A stretch of 45,479 bases of DNA. Source: Actinomadura nitritigenes (GTDB lineage: Bacteria > Actinomycetota > Actinomycetes > Streptosporangiales > Streptosporangiaceae). Position numbers and translations under genes: made by a program. Where the stretch lies: contig NZ_JAGEOK010000055.1 of assembly GCF_017573545.1 (NCBI RefSeq), forward strand, positions 1-45,479, given 5' to 3'. The notes beneath the pieces are model-generated. The model did not search any database. It saw nothing but the letters and a program-made list of their open reading frames with translations, and had not been told where the DNA came from. Positions 24,511 through 34,295 of the stretch are shown one piece after another (position 1 is the stretch's first letter; each line of letters starts with the position of its first letter).

Positions 24511-27138
24511 GTGGCTACGAAGACGCGAGACATCCTCCGGCAGGACATGCCAGAACCGCTGCGCCGCGACGTCCGCCTCCTCGGGGCGATGCTCGGCGAC
24601 GGGCTCGTGGAGTACGGGGGCCGGGAGCTGCTGGACGACGTCGAGCGGCTGCGCCACGCGGTGATCGCCGCCCGGCGGGGCGAGACGTCCGCCGACGAGG
24701 TCGCGGCGATCGTCGACGGCTGGACGCTGGAGCGGGCCGAGCAGGTCGCGCGCGCGTTCACCGTGTACTTCCACCTGACGAACCTCGCCGAGGAGCACCA
24801 CCGGATCCGGACGCTCCGCGAGCGCGACACCGGCGGGAGCGTGCCGGGCTCGGTGGCCGCGGCCGTCGACGAGATCCGCGCCGCGGGCGGCGACCGGCTC
24901 GCCGAGATGATCGAGGGCCTGGAGTTCCGGCCCGTCTTCACCGCGCACCCGACCGAGGCCCGCCGCCGCGCCGTCGTCACCGCCATCCAGCGGATCAGCG
25001 ACCTGCTGACGGCGCTGAACGGCGGGCAGGGCGCGAGCGAGCGGGAGGAGACCGAGCGGCGGCTCCGCGAGGAGATCGACGTGCTGTGGCGGACGGCGCT
25101 GCGCCGCGGCACCCAGATGGACCCGCTGGACGAGGTCCGCACCGCGATGGCCGCGTTCGACGAGACGATCTTCCGGGTGGTGCCGCAGGTCTACCGCGCC
25201 CTCGACCGCGCCCTCGACGGGGAGGGCACCGGCACCCGCCCGCCGAAGGCCCGCCCGTACCTGCGGTTCGGCAGCTGGATCGGCGGCGACCGGGACGGCA
25301 ACCCCTACGTCACCGCGCAGGTCACCCGCGACGCGATCATGATCCAGGCCGACCACGTGCTGCGCGCGCTGGAGACCGCCTGCGCGCGGATCGGCCGCGA
25401 GCTGACCGTCCACGAGGCCACGACGCCCGCCTCGGCGGAGCTGCGGGACGCGCTCGCCGCCGCCCGCACCGCGCACCCGTCCCGGCTCGCCGAGGACGCC
25501 AAGCGGTCGCCGGGCGAGCCGCACCGCCAGTTCCTGCTGTACGCGGCGGCGCGGGTCGCGGCCACCCGCGAACGCGACGCCGACCTCGCCTACGCGTCCC
25601 CGGACGAGCTGCTCGCCGACCTGCGGACCGTCCAGGGGTCCCTGGCGGCCGCCGGGGCCGTCCGGCAGGCGTACGGGCGCGTCCAGCAGCTGATCTGGCA
25701 GGTCGAGACGTTCGGCTTCCACCTCGCCGAGCTGGAGATCCGCCAGCACTCCGAGCTGCACGAGGCGGCCCTGGCCGAGGTCCGCGCGGGCGGGGAGAGG
25801 TCGGAGATGACCGAGGAGATCCTCGAGACCCTCCGCGTCGTCGCGTGGATCCAGAAGCGCTTCGGCGTCCGCGCCTGCCACCGCTACATCGTGTCGTTCA
25901 CCCGGTCCGCGCAGGACATGGCGAACGTCCACGAGCTGGCCGCGTCCCTCGGCGAGGGCGCGCCCGTCCTCGACGTCATCCCGCTGTTCGAGACCGGCGA
26001 GGACCTGGAGCGCGCCCCGTCCGTGCTGGAGGGGATGCTGGAGATCCCGGCCGTCCGGCGGCGGCTGGACGACACCGGCCGCCGCATGGAGGTCATGCTC
26101 GGCTACTCCGACTCCGCCAAGCAGCTCGGCCCGGCCAGCGCCACCCTGCGCCTGTACGACACGCAGGAGGCGCTCGCCGCGTGGGCGGCCCGCAACGGCA
26201 TCACGCTGACCCTCTTCCACGGGCGCGGCGGATCCCTCGGCCGCGGCGGGGGCCCCGCGAACCGGGCGATCCTCGCGCAGGCCCCCGGTTCCGTCGCGGG
26301 CCGCTTCAAGGTCACCGAGCAGGGCGAGGTGATCTTCGCCCGGTACGGCCGGACGGAGATCGCCGAGCGGCACGTCGAGCAGGTCACCAGCGCCGTCCTG
26401 CTGGCCTCGACCGACGCCGTCCAGGACCGCGCCCGGGAGGCCGCCGCCCGGTTCCGCCCGCTCGCCGACAAGCTCGGCGAGGCGGCGAAGGACGCGTTCC
26501 AGGCGCTGATCGAGACCGACGGCTTCGCCGCCTGGTTCGCCCGCGTCAGCCCCCTGGAGGAGATCGCCGAGCTGCGGATCGGGTCCCGCCCGGCCCGCCG
26601 CAAGGCCGCCCGCGGCTTGGAGGACCTGCGCGCCATCCCCTGGGTGTTCGCGTGGACGCAGACCCGCGTCAACCTGCCCGGCTGGTACGGCCTCGGCAGC
26701 GGCCTCGCCGCCGTCTCCGACGACGGCCGCGACCTCGCCGGGCTCCGCGAGGCCTACGAGGCGTGGCCGCTGTTCAACACCCTGCTCGACAACGCCGAGA
26801 TGAGCCTCGCCAAGTCCGACCGGGCGATCGCGGAGCGCTACCTCGCCCTCGGCGGGCGCCCGGAGCTGTCCGAGGCCGTCCTCGCCGAGTACGACCGCAC
26901 CCGGCGGCTCGTCCTCGCGGTCACCGGCCACGAGCGGCTGCTGGAGAACCGCCGCGTGCTGTCCCGCGCCGTCGAGCTGCGCAACCCGTACGTGGACGCC
27001 CTCTCCCACCTCCAGCTCCGCGCCCTCACCGCGCTGCGCGCCGGGGGCGTCACCGACGAGGAGGAGCGCAGCCACCTCGAAGCGCTGCTGCTGCTCTCGG
27101 TGAACGGGGTCGCCGCCGGGCTGCAGAACACCGGCTGA
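24511..27138 (+). CDS. ppc: Phosphoenolpyruvate carboxylase
   Basis: Anaplerotic enzyme converting PEP and bicarbonate to oxaloacetate. At 875 residues it is near the usual length. Catalytic motifs are intact: FTAHPTEA (His about 146), GSWIGGDRDGNP, GYSDSAKQLGP (Lys about 537), FHGRGGSLGRGGGP and the C-terminal QNTG (872-875), which takes part in the active or allosteric site. The start is GTG 24511, placed by the -10 box 6 nt upstream and by homologues that begin near this point. Its TGA overlaps the ATG of the GNAT gene. Confidence 0.95.
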   Translation: MATKTRDILRQDMPEPLRRDVRLLGAMLGDGLVEYGGRELLDDVERLRHAVIAARRGETSADEVAAIVDGWTLERAEQVARAFTVYFHLTNLAEEHHRIRTLRERDTGGSVPGSVAAAVDEIRAAGGDRLAEMIEGLEFRPVFTAHPTEARRRAVVTAIQRISDLLTALNGGQGASEREETERRLREEIDVLWRTALRRGTQMDPLDEVRTAMAAFDETIFRVVPQVYRALDRALDGEGTGTRPPKARPYLRFGSWIGGDRDGNPYVTAQVTRDAIMIQADHVLRALETACARIGRELTVHEATTPASAELRDALAAARTAHPSRLAEDAKRSPGEPHRQFLLYAAARVAATRERDADLAYASPDELLADLRTVQGSLAAAGAVRQAYGRVQQLIWQVETFGFHLAELEIRQHSELHEAALAEVRAGGERSEMTEEILETLRVVAWIQKRFGVRACHRYIVSFTRSAQDMANVHELAASLGEGAPVLDVIPLFETGEDLERAPSVLEGMLEIPAVRRRLDDTGRRMEVMLGYSDSAKQLGPASATLRLYDTQEALAAWAARNGITLTLFHGRGGSLGRGGGPANRAILAQAPGSVAGRFKVTEQGEVIFARYGRTEIAERHVEQVTSAVLLASTDAVQDRAREAAARFRPLADKLGEAAKDAFQALIETDGFAAWFARVSPLEEIAELRIGSRPARRKAARGLEDLRAIPWVFAWTQTRVNLPGWYGLGSGLAAVSDDGRDLAGLREAYEAWPLFNTLLDNAEMSLAKSDRAIAERYLALGGRPELSEAVLAEYDRTRRLVLAVTGHERLLENRRVLSRAVELRNPYVDALSHLQLRALTALRAGGVTDEEERSHLEALLLLSVNGVAAGLQNTG

Positions 27139-27581
27139 TGGCGGAGGTCAGGCCCGCGGCGGCCGCCGACCGCGCGCGCGTGGAGGAGATCGTCCAGGCC
27201 GCCTACGCGCCCTGGGCGGAGATCATCGGCACCCGCCCCATGCCCATGGACGACGACTACGCCGCGCTGATCGGGGCCGGGCACGTGTTCGTGACCGGCC
27301 CCGGGCCGGACGGCCTGATCGTCCTCGTCCCCGAGGACGGCGTCCTCCTCGTCGACAACGTCGCCGTGGACCCGGAGCTGCACGGCACGGGCGTCGGCGG
27401 GCGGCTGCTCGCGTTCGCCGAGACCCGCGCCCGCGCCCTCGGCCTGCCCCGGCTCCGCCTGATCACCAACGAGCGGATGACCGGCAACATCGCGCGCTAC
27501 CAGCGCCTCGGCTACCGGGAGACCGGCCGCGAGGTCCTCAAGGGCCGCAACGTCGTCCACATGGCCAAGCCGCTGGCGTGA
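27138..27581 (+). CDS. GNAT family N-acetyltransferase
   Basis: A 147-residue acetyl-CoA-dependent acyltransferase of unknown substrate. The GNAT core is clear: VDNVAVDPELHGTGVGGRLL (motif A, with the pyrophosphate loop HGTGVGG) and MTGNIARYQRLGYRETGRE (motif B). ATG 27138 shares its A with the ppc stop (TGATG), so it is translationally coupled to PEP carboxylase. A link to that enzyme's regulation is possible but unsupported. Confidence 0.88.
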   Translation: MAEVRPAAAADRARVEEIVQAAYAPWAEIIGTRPMPMDDDYAALIGAGHVFVTGPGPDGLIVLVPEDGVLLVDNVAVDPELHGTGVGGRLLAFAETRARALGLPRLRLITNERMTGNIARYQRLGYRETGREVLKGRNVVHMAKPLA

Positions 27582-27617
27582 GGAATCGCGCCGGGCGCGG
27601 CGGGCGTTGAACGCGGT

Positions 27618-27950
27618 GTGACCACAGCGGAGGAACGCCTGATCGCGGACCGCGCGGGCACGCTGGAGCTCCTGGCGTCGCTGCGCCGCGACTGGGACGG
27701 CGTCGTCGAGGCGTCGGCGCAGAGCAACGTGGACGACGAGCACGACCCGGAGGGCGCCACCATCGCCTTCGAGCGCGCCCGGATCGAGGCGTCCCTGAAC
27801 CGGGCCGAGGCGCGTCTCGCCGAGATCGACGGCGCCCTGCGGCGGCTCGCCGGCGGCGCCTACGGGACCTGCGAACGCTGCGGCGGCCCGATCGCGCCGG
27901 AACGCCTGGAGGCCCGCCCGACGGCCCGCACCTGCGTCACCTGCCCCTGA
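27618..27950 (+). CDS. TraR/DksA family zinc-finger protein
   Basis: A 110-residue protein. An N-terminal helical hairpin (coiled-coil, about residues 1-75, with ERARIEASLNRAEARLAEID) precedes a C4 zinc finger, YGTCERCGGPIAPERL and TCVTC (about 78-108). Family members bind RNA polymerase through the secondary channel. An acidic pair at the hairpin tip is not clear here, so DksA-like activity is uncertain. GTG 27618 is 36 bases after the GNAT stop, and it ends 22 bases from the convergent hydratase. Confidence 0.85.
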   Translation: MTTAEERLIADRAGTLELLASLRRDWDGVVEASAQSNVDDEHDPEGATIAFERARIEASLNRAEARLAEIDGALRRLAGGAYGTCERCGGPIAPERLEARPTARTCVTCP

Positions 27951-27972
27951 CGCCCCCGTCGAGCAGAGCGGG

Positions 27973-28746
27973 CTAGCTCGGCCAGTCGGGCTTGCGCTTG
28001 TCGTTGAAGGCGGCGATGCCCTCGCGGCGGTCGGCGGAGAAGGCGACCGTGCGCCAGGCGTTGTCCTCCAGGTCCAGGCCCGCCTCCAGGGAGACGCCGG
28101 CGCCGAGGCGCATCGCGCGCTTGGCGGCCCGGACGGCGGTCGGGGAGTTCCGCGCGATCACCTGGGCGATGCCCAGGGCCTCCTCGCGGGCGGTCCCGGC
28201 GGGCACCTTCCGGTCGGCGAGGCCGTACTCCAGGGCCTCCTCGACGCCGAGGCGGCGGCCCGTGAACACCAGGTCGGCGGCCTTGCCGGGGCCGAGCCTG
28301 CGCAGCGCCAGCTGCGTCCCGCCGCCGCCCGGCACGAGCCCGACGCCCACCTCGGGCAGCCCGAACACCGCGGACTCGTCCGCCACGATCAGGTCGGCGG
28401 ACAGCGCGAACTCGCAGCCGCCGCCCAGCGCGTACCCGTGCACCGCCGCGATCACCGGCTGCGGGAGGTTCAGGACGCCGCCGAACGCGGCGCGGAACAC
28501 CGGCCGCTGCGCGAGGAGCTCGTCGTCGCTCATCGAGTTGCGTTCCTTGAGGTCCGCGCCGACGCAGAACGCCTTCTCGCCCGCCGCGCTCAGCACCACC
28601 GCCCGCACCGACGCGTCGTCGGCGACCTCGCGGCAGACCGCGGCCAGCCGCCGCGCCATCGACGTCGACAGGGCGTTGAGGGCCTCGGGCCGGTCCAGCA
28701 CGATCTCCGCGACGTGCCCGTCGCGCCGCAGCGTCACACCATCCAT
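27973..28746 (-). CDS. Enoyl-CoA hydratase/isomerase family protein
   Basis: A 257-residue crotonase-fold enzyme, probably hydrating trans-2-enoyl-CoA in fatty or amino acid breakdown. The oxyanion-hole motif KAFCVGADLKE and the signature ALGGGCEFALSADL then GLPEVGVGLVPGGGGTQ are present. Both catalytic glutamates (GGCEF and LPEV) are retained, which favours true hydratase activity. The ATG is preceded by TAGGGT at leaderless spacing. It is divergent from birA. Confidence 0.88.
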   Translation of the reverse strand: MDGVTLRRDGHVAEIVLDRPEALNALSTSMARRLAAVCREVADDASVRAVVLSAAGEKAFCVGADLKERNSMSDDELLAQRPVFRAAFGGVLNLPQPVIAAVHGYALGGGCEFALSADLIVADESAVFGLPEVGVGLVPGGGGTQLALRRLGPGKAADLVFTGRRLGVEEALEYGLADRKVPAGTAREEALGIAQVIARNSPTAVRAAKRAMRLGAGVSLEAGLDLEDNAWRTVAFSADRREGIAAFNDKRKPDWPS

Positions 28747-28753
28747 GCCGCGA

Positions 28754-28759
28754 ACCCTA
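28754..28759 (-). promoter_or_regulatory. Leaderless-type -10 box for the enoyl-CoA hydratase gene
   Basis: On the minus strand TAGGGT ends 7 nt before ATG 28746. No Shine-Dalgarno sequence is seen in the short leader. Confidence 0.4.
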
Positions 28760-28887
28760 ACGGCCGCCCCTCCGCCGGCTCGCGGCGAGTCGGCGTCCGC
28801 CCGCTCATGACGACGACTCGCCGCACGTGGAACCGGGTTCGGGTGGCGGCCGGGAGAGAGCGGGGACCGGTGAGGTTGGATGGACGG

Positions 28888-29751
28888 GTGAGCGATTCAG
28901 CGTATGGGGACCTGGACCGGCCGCCGCTCCACGAGGCGGCGCTGCGGAGCGCGCTCGTCCAGGAGGGCGGGCTGTGGCGGGAGGTGCGCGTCGTGCCGGA
29001 GACGGGGTCGACCAACGCCGACCTCGCGGCCCGGGCCAGGGAGGGCGCGCCGGAGGGGACGGTGCTGGTCACCGAGTCGCAGACGGCCGGGCGCGGGCGG
29101 CTCGGCCGGCCGTGGACGGCGCCGCCGCGCTCGGGGCTGATGTTCTCGATGCTGCTGCGGCCGGCGGTGCCGGTGCCGCTGCTCGGCTGGCTGCCGCTGC
29201 TGACCGGCGTCGCGGTCGCCACCGCGATCCGCCGGATGACCGCGTTCGCCGAGTCCGGGGAGCGGTTCTTCGGCGGCGCGGACGGCGACGTCGCCGTGGA
29301 CGCCCGGCTGAAGTGGCCGAACGACCTGCTGGTCGGGGACCGCAAGCTCGCCGGGATCCTCGCCGAGAAGGTCGACGACGCGCTGATCGTGGGCGTCGGC
29401 CTGAACGTGGGACTGCACGCGGAGGAGCTGCCGGTGCCGACCGCGACGTCGCTGGCGATCGAGGGCGCCCCGCTCACCGACCGGGCGCCCCTGCTGCGCG
29501 CCATCCTGCGCGAGATGCGGACCTGGTACGGCGAGTGGACGATGCTGGGCGGCGACCCGGAGTCCAGCGGGCTCCGCACCGCCTACAAGGATCTGTGCAC
29601 GACCCTCGGCCGCCGCGTCCGGGTGGAGCTGCCGGCGGACGAGACGCTGGAGGGCACGGCGCGGGACGTGGACGGGTCGGGCCGTCTCGTGGTCGAGGGG
29701 CCGCGCGGCGACGTCGCCGTGAGCGCGGGCGACGTGATCCACGTCCGGTAA
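28888..29751 (+). CDS. birA: Biotin--[acetyl-CoA-carboxylase] ligase
   Basis: Attaches biotin to the carrier domain of acyl-CoA carboxylases through biotinyl-AMP. The 287-residue protein lacks the DNA-binding domain of E. coli BirA (monofunctional group I). It shows the biotin loop GRGRLGRPW, KWPNDLLV, KLAGILAEK and a C-terminal SH3-like domain. GTG 28888 matches the usual start (SDSAYGDLDRPPLHEAAL); ATG 28807 is a longer alternative with no support. TTGGAT lies 6 nt before GTG 28888, a weak leaderless-type box. It lies near pccB and just upstream of adenylate cyclase, an order I recall from Streptomyces. Confidence 0.9.
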   Translation: MSDSAYGDLDRPPLHEAALRSALVQEGGLWREVRVVPETGSTNADLAARAREGAPEGTVLVTESQTAGRGRLGRPWTAPPRSGLMFSMLLRPAVPVPLLGWLPLLTGVAVATAIRRMTAFAESGERFFGGADGDVAVDARLKWPNDLLVGDRKLAGILAEKVDDALIVGVGLNVGLHAEELPVPTATSLAIEGAPLTDRAPLLRAILREMRTWYGEWTMLGGDPESSGLRTAYKDLCTTLGRRVRVELPADETLEGTARDVDGSGRLVVEGPRGDVAVSAGDVIHVR

Positions 29752-29865
29752 GGGACTGAACATTGTCGCTTCGCGACGGTATCTGGGCGAGGGACTGAAC
29801 ATTGTCGCTTCGCGACGGTATCTGGGGCGAGGGACTGAAGTTCGTCGCTTCGCGACGGTGGGGGG
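29752..29865. repeat. Three tandem about 39-nt hairpin repeats after birA
   Basis: Units at 29752-29790, 29791-29830 and 29831-29865 each begin GGGACTGAA and contain GTCGC-TTC-GCGAC (29765-29777, 29804-29816, and 29843-29857 where the stem grows to CGTCGC/GCGACG). The first two are nearly identical (39 and 40 nt); the third diverges and ends in a G-run. The block starts at the birA stop and could act as a repeated terminator or RNA-processing element. Confidence 0.75.
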
Positions 29866-29994
29866 ATGGTGCACGCCGGGTGAACAGCGCAGGTGGGTGC
29901 GCTGCGTCACGTCGGATCTGCAACGATATGGGATGGTACCGATCCACGACGCCGGCGGCGGGGTTCCGCGCGACGGCGGACTGAGGGGCGGATG

Positions 29995-31026
29995 ATGGCG
30001 CGCGGACTGCCGGATCCCAAGGAGATCGAGGAGCTGCTCCTCGGCGGCGAGCTCCGCTACACGCGCGTCGACGCCGTCCGGTTGTCGGGGGTGTCGCGGG
30101 ACTTCACCGGGCGGGTGTGGCGCGCGTTCGGGTACCCGTCGATGCCGGACGACGCGGTCGCCTACACCGAGGGCGACGTGGCGGCGCTGTGCCGCCTCCG
30201 CCGCCTCATGGAGGAGGGCGTGCTCGACGAGGACGGGGTGATCCGCCTCATCCGGGCGTTCGGGCAGACCATGACGCGGCTCGCGGAGTGGCAGGTCAAC
30301 CTCATGCGGGAGATGGTCGCCCCGGACCCGAACGACGTGCCGTCCGCGGAGGCGGTCGGGACGATCGTGGAGATCGCCGACAAGCACATCGGGGAGTTCG
30401 AGCCGCTGGTGGTGCACGCGTGGCGGCGGCAGCTCGCCGCGGCGGGGACGCGGGCGATCGCGGCGGCGGCGACCCGGGAGGACGGGGAGCCCGCGGGGCG
30501 GCCGCTGACCACCGTCGGGTTCGCGGACATGGTGTCGTTCACGCAGGTCAGCCGGGAGCTGGAGGAGATCGAGCTGGCCCGGGTGGTGGAGTGGTTCGAG
30601 GAGACCGCCGCCGACATCATCGCCGCGTGCGGGGGCCGGCTGGTGAAGACGCTGGGCGACGAGGTGCTGTTCAGCGCGGAGTCGCCGACGATCGGCGCGG
30701 AGATCGCGCTGACGATCGCGGCGGCGATCCAGGACGAGACCGAGGTGCCGGACGTGCGGGTCGGCGTCGCGCACGGGCCGGTGCTGCCGCTGATGGGCGA
30801 CGTGTTCGGCACCACGGTGAACCTGGCGGCGCGGCTGACGTCGCTGGCCCGGCCGGGTTCGGTGGTGATCGACAGCGAGCTGGCGGCGCGGCTGGAGAAG
30901 GAGCCGGCGTACCGGATCACGCGGATCGTCCGGCGGCCCGTCCAGGGGCTCGGGATCGTGCAGCCGTTCGTGCTGCGGCGCGCGCCGCGTCCCGAGGACG
31001 GCCCGCCGGGCGACGGCGGCCGGTAG
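29995..31026 (+). CDS. cya: Class III adenylate cyclase with N-terminal regulatory domain
   Basis: Makes cAMP from ATP. The 343-residue soluble protein has an N-terminal helical regulatory domain (about 1-160) that resembles the autoinhibitory, pH-responsive domain of Mycobacterium tuberculosis Rv1264. The C-terminal catalytic domain (about 165-330) has all canonical residues visible: metal Asp in GFADMVSF, Lys and metal Asp in LVKTLGDEVLF, and the Asp-Asn-Arg set in GDVFGTTVNLAARL. Lys plus Asp marks ATP rather than GTP use. Both ATG 29992 and 29995 fit; 29995 has better spacing to GAGGGG. Promoter-like A/T-rich sequence lies about 60 bases upstream. Confidence 0.9.
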   Translation: MARGLPDPKEIEELLLGGELRYTRVDAVRLSGVSRDFTGRVWRAFGYPSMPDDAVAYTEGDVAALCRLRRLMEEGVLDEDGVIRLIRAFGQTMTRLAEWQVNLMREMVAPDPNDVPSAEAVGTIVEIADKHIGEFEPLVVHAWRRQLAAAGTRAIAAAATREDGEPAGRPLTTVGFADMVSFTQVSRELEEIELARVVEWFEETAADIIAACGGRLVKTLGDEVLFSAESPTIGAEIALTIAAAIQDETEVPDVRVGVAHGPVLPLMGDVFGTTVNLAARLTSLARPGSVVIDSELAARLEKEPAYRITRIVRRPVQGLGIVQPFVLRRAPRPEDGPPGDGGR

Positions 31027-31032
31027 GGCGCG

Positions 31033-31530
31033 TCAGGCCGGCTTGCCGAGCTCCTCGCCGGGGGCGTCGGTGAGGCGCTGCAGGTAGTTCTGCTCGCCGA
31101 GGGCCTGGACGAGGCTGAGCTCGGTCTCCAGGTAGTCGATGTGGTACTCCTCGTCGGCGAGGATGTCCTCGAAGATCCGCGCGGAGGTGACGTCGCCGCG
31201 CGAGCGCATCAGCTCGATGCCGGGGCGCAGCCGGGCGACCGCCTCCATCTCGATCTCCAGGTCCGCCTTGAGCTGCTCGACGACGGTCTGGCCGATCCGC
31301 AGGGTGCCGAGCTTCTGGTAGTTCGGCAGGCCCTCGAGGAACAGGATCCGGTCGGTGAGCCGCTCCGCGTGCCGCATCTCGTCGAACGACTCGTCGCGGG
31401 TGTGCTTCGCGATGCGCGTGAAGCCCCAGTTCTCCTGCATCTTGGAGTGCAGGAAGTACTGGTTGATCGCGGTCAGTTCCGCGGTGAGCTGGTCGTTCAG
31501 CAGCGCGATGATGTCCTTGTCGCCTTCCAT
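31033..31530 (-). CDS. bfr: Bacterioferritin
   Basis: Iron-storage protein with ferroxidase activity, 24-subunit cage. The 165-residue chain has the full dinuclear site: E18, E51, H54, E94, E127, H130. M52 is the expected haem ligand. ATG 31530 (MEGDKDIIALLNDQLTAEL) is preferred over the track-length start 9 nt upstream because it gives standard family numbering and follows GAGG. Convergent with the adenylate cyclase gene, 6 nt apart, and close to its ferredoxin partner. Confidence 0.95.
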   Translation of the reverse strand: MEGDKDIIALLNDQLTAELTAINQYFLHSKMQENWGFTRIAKHTRDESFDEMRHAERLTDRILFLEGLPNYQKLGTLRIGQTVVEQLKADLEIEMEAVARLRPGIELMRSRGDVTSARIFEDILADEEYHIDYLETELSLVQALGEQNYLQRLTDAPGEELGKPA

Positions 31531-31636
31531 GGGCCTCATGCTCGCACAGGGGGCCGCACCGATCCCCGCAGCGGCGCGCCTGCCGGCGCGGGCCGCCGCG
31601 CGGGTCGCCGGACGGTGCGGGCTGCGGTGCGGCGGC

Positions 31637-31939
31637 TCAGGCGGCGGCTTCGGCGGCGGCTTCGGCGGCGGGGCCGGCCACGGGACCGGTCACGGGAGCG
31701 GCGGCCGGGGCGGCGTCGGGGACGGCGGCGAGCGGCACCGGGCCGCCGGTCAGGGCGTCGGCGAGCTCCCCGGCGGTGCGGTACTCGCTGACCATGGCGT
31801 GCAGCCGCTTGGTGCAGGAGCCGCAGCCGGGCTTGAAGCCGCAGGCCGCCTTGACCTCCTTGGCAGTGCCGCAGCCGCCGCGGGACAGGCAGCCGTGGAC
31901 GTCGTCCTCCGTGATCGCGTTGCAGATGCAGACGTACAT
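31637..31939 (-). CDS. bfd: Bacterioferritin-associated ferredoxin with an Ala/Pro tail
   Basis: [2Fe-2S] protein that reduces bacterioferritin iron for release. The first 65 or so residues match Bfd: CIC (C4, C6) and CGSC (C39, C42) give the cluster ligands. A tail of about 35 residues, almost only Ala, Pro, Val and Gly and ending in AEAAAEAAA, makes the protein 100 residues instead of about 60-70. ATG 31939 is used, about 70 bases from an iron box, so it is probably de-repressed under iron limitation. It lies 106 bases upstream of bfr on the same strand. Confidence 0.88.
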   Translation of the reverse strand: MYVCICNAITEDDVHGCLSRGGCGTAKEVKAACGFKPGCGSCTKRLHAMVSEYRTAGELADALTGGPVPLAAVPDAAPAAAPVTGPVAGPAAEAAAEAAA

Positions 31940-32010
31940 CCGGTTGGGGGACCTTCCATGCGACGACCCGGTACGAACGCGCCCGACCTGGGCCCTTAGG
32001 GCACCCTTAT

Positions 32011-32029
32011 GAAGGTTAGGCTCCCCTAA
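32011..32029. promoter_or_regulatory. Iron box (DtxR/IdeR/DmdR-type operator)
   Basis: The 19 bases match TTAGGTTAGGCTAACCTAA at 15 positions (GGTTAGGCT and CCTAA intact). A second, weaker dyad TTAGGGCACCCTTA lies at 31996-32009. It is 72 bases upstream of bfd and 101 upstream of glgX on the other strand; bfd is the likely target. Confidence 0.75.
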
Positions 32030-32129
32030 GGTAACCCAGTGATGTCCGTTCTGGCCAGTGGTCTCCCAAACGGTGTGATTCAACCCTCAGGGGGAAGGGC
32101 TTCACCCGGTACGACGGGAGGGCGGGACA

Positions 32130-34287
<2,158 letters not shown>

Positions 34288-34295
<8 letters not shown>

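Noticed and set aside
24268..27075. A 935-codon minus-strand frame
   Set aside because: Antisense to ppc, which has all its catalytic motifs.
27578..27610. Another bridging mini-ORF between the GNAT and DksA-like genes
   Set aside because: It starts on the GNAT stop (GTGA) but ends 7 nt short of the next start, so it does not meet the overlap criterion.
29752..29865. CRISPR array
   Set aside because: Repeats abut each other with no unique spacers.
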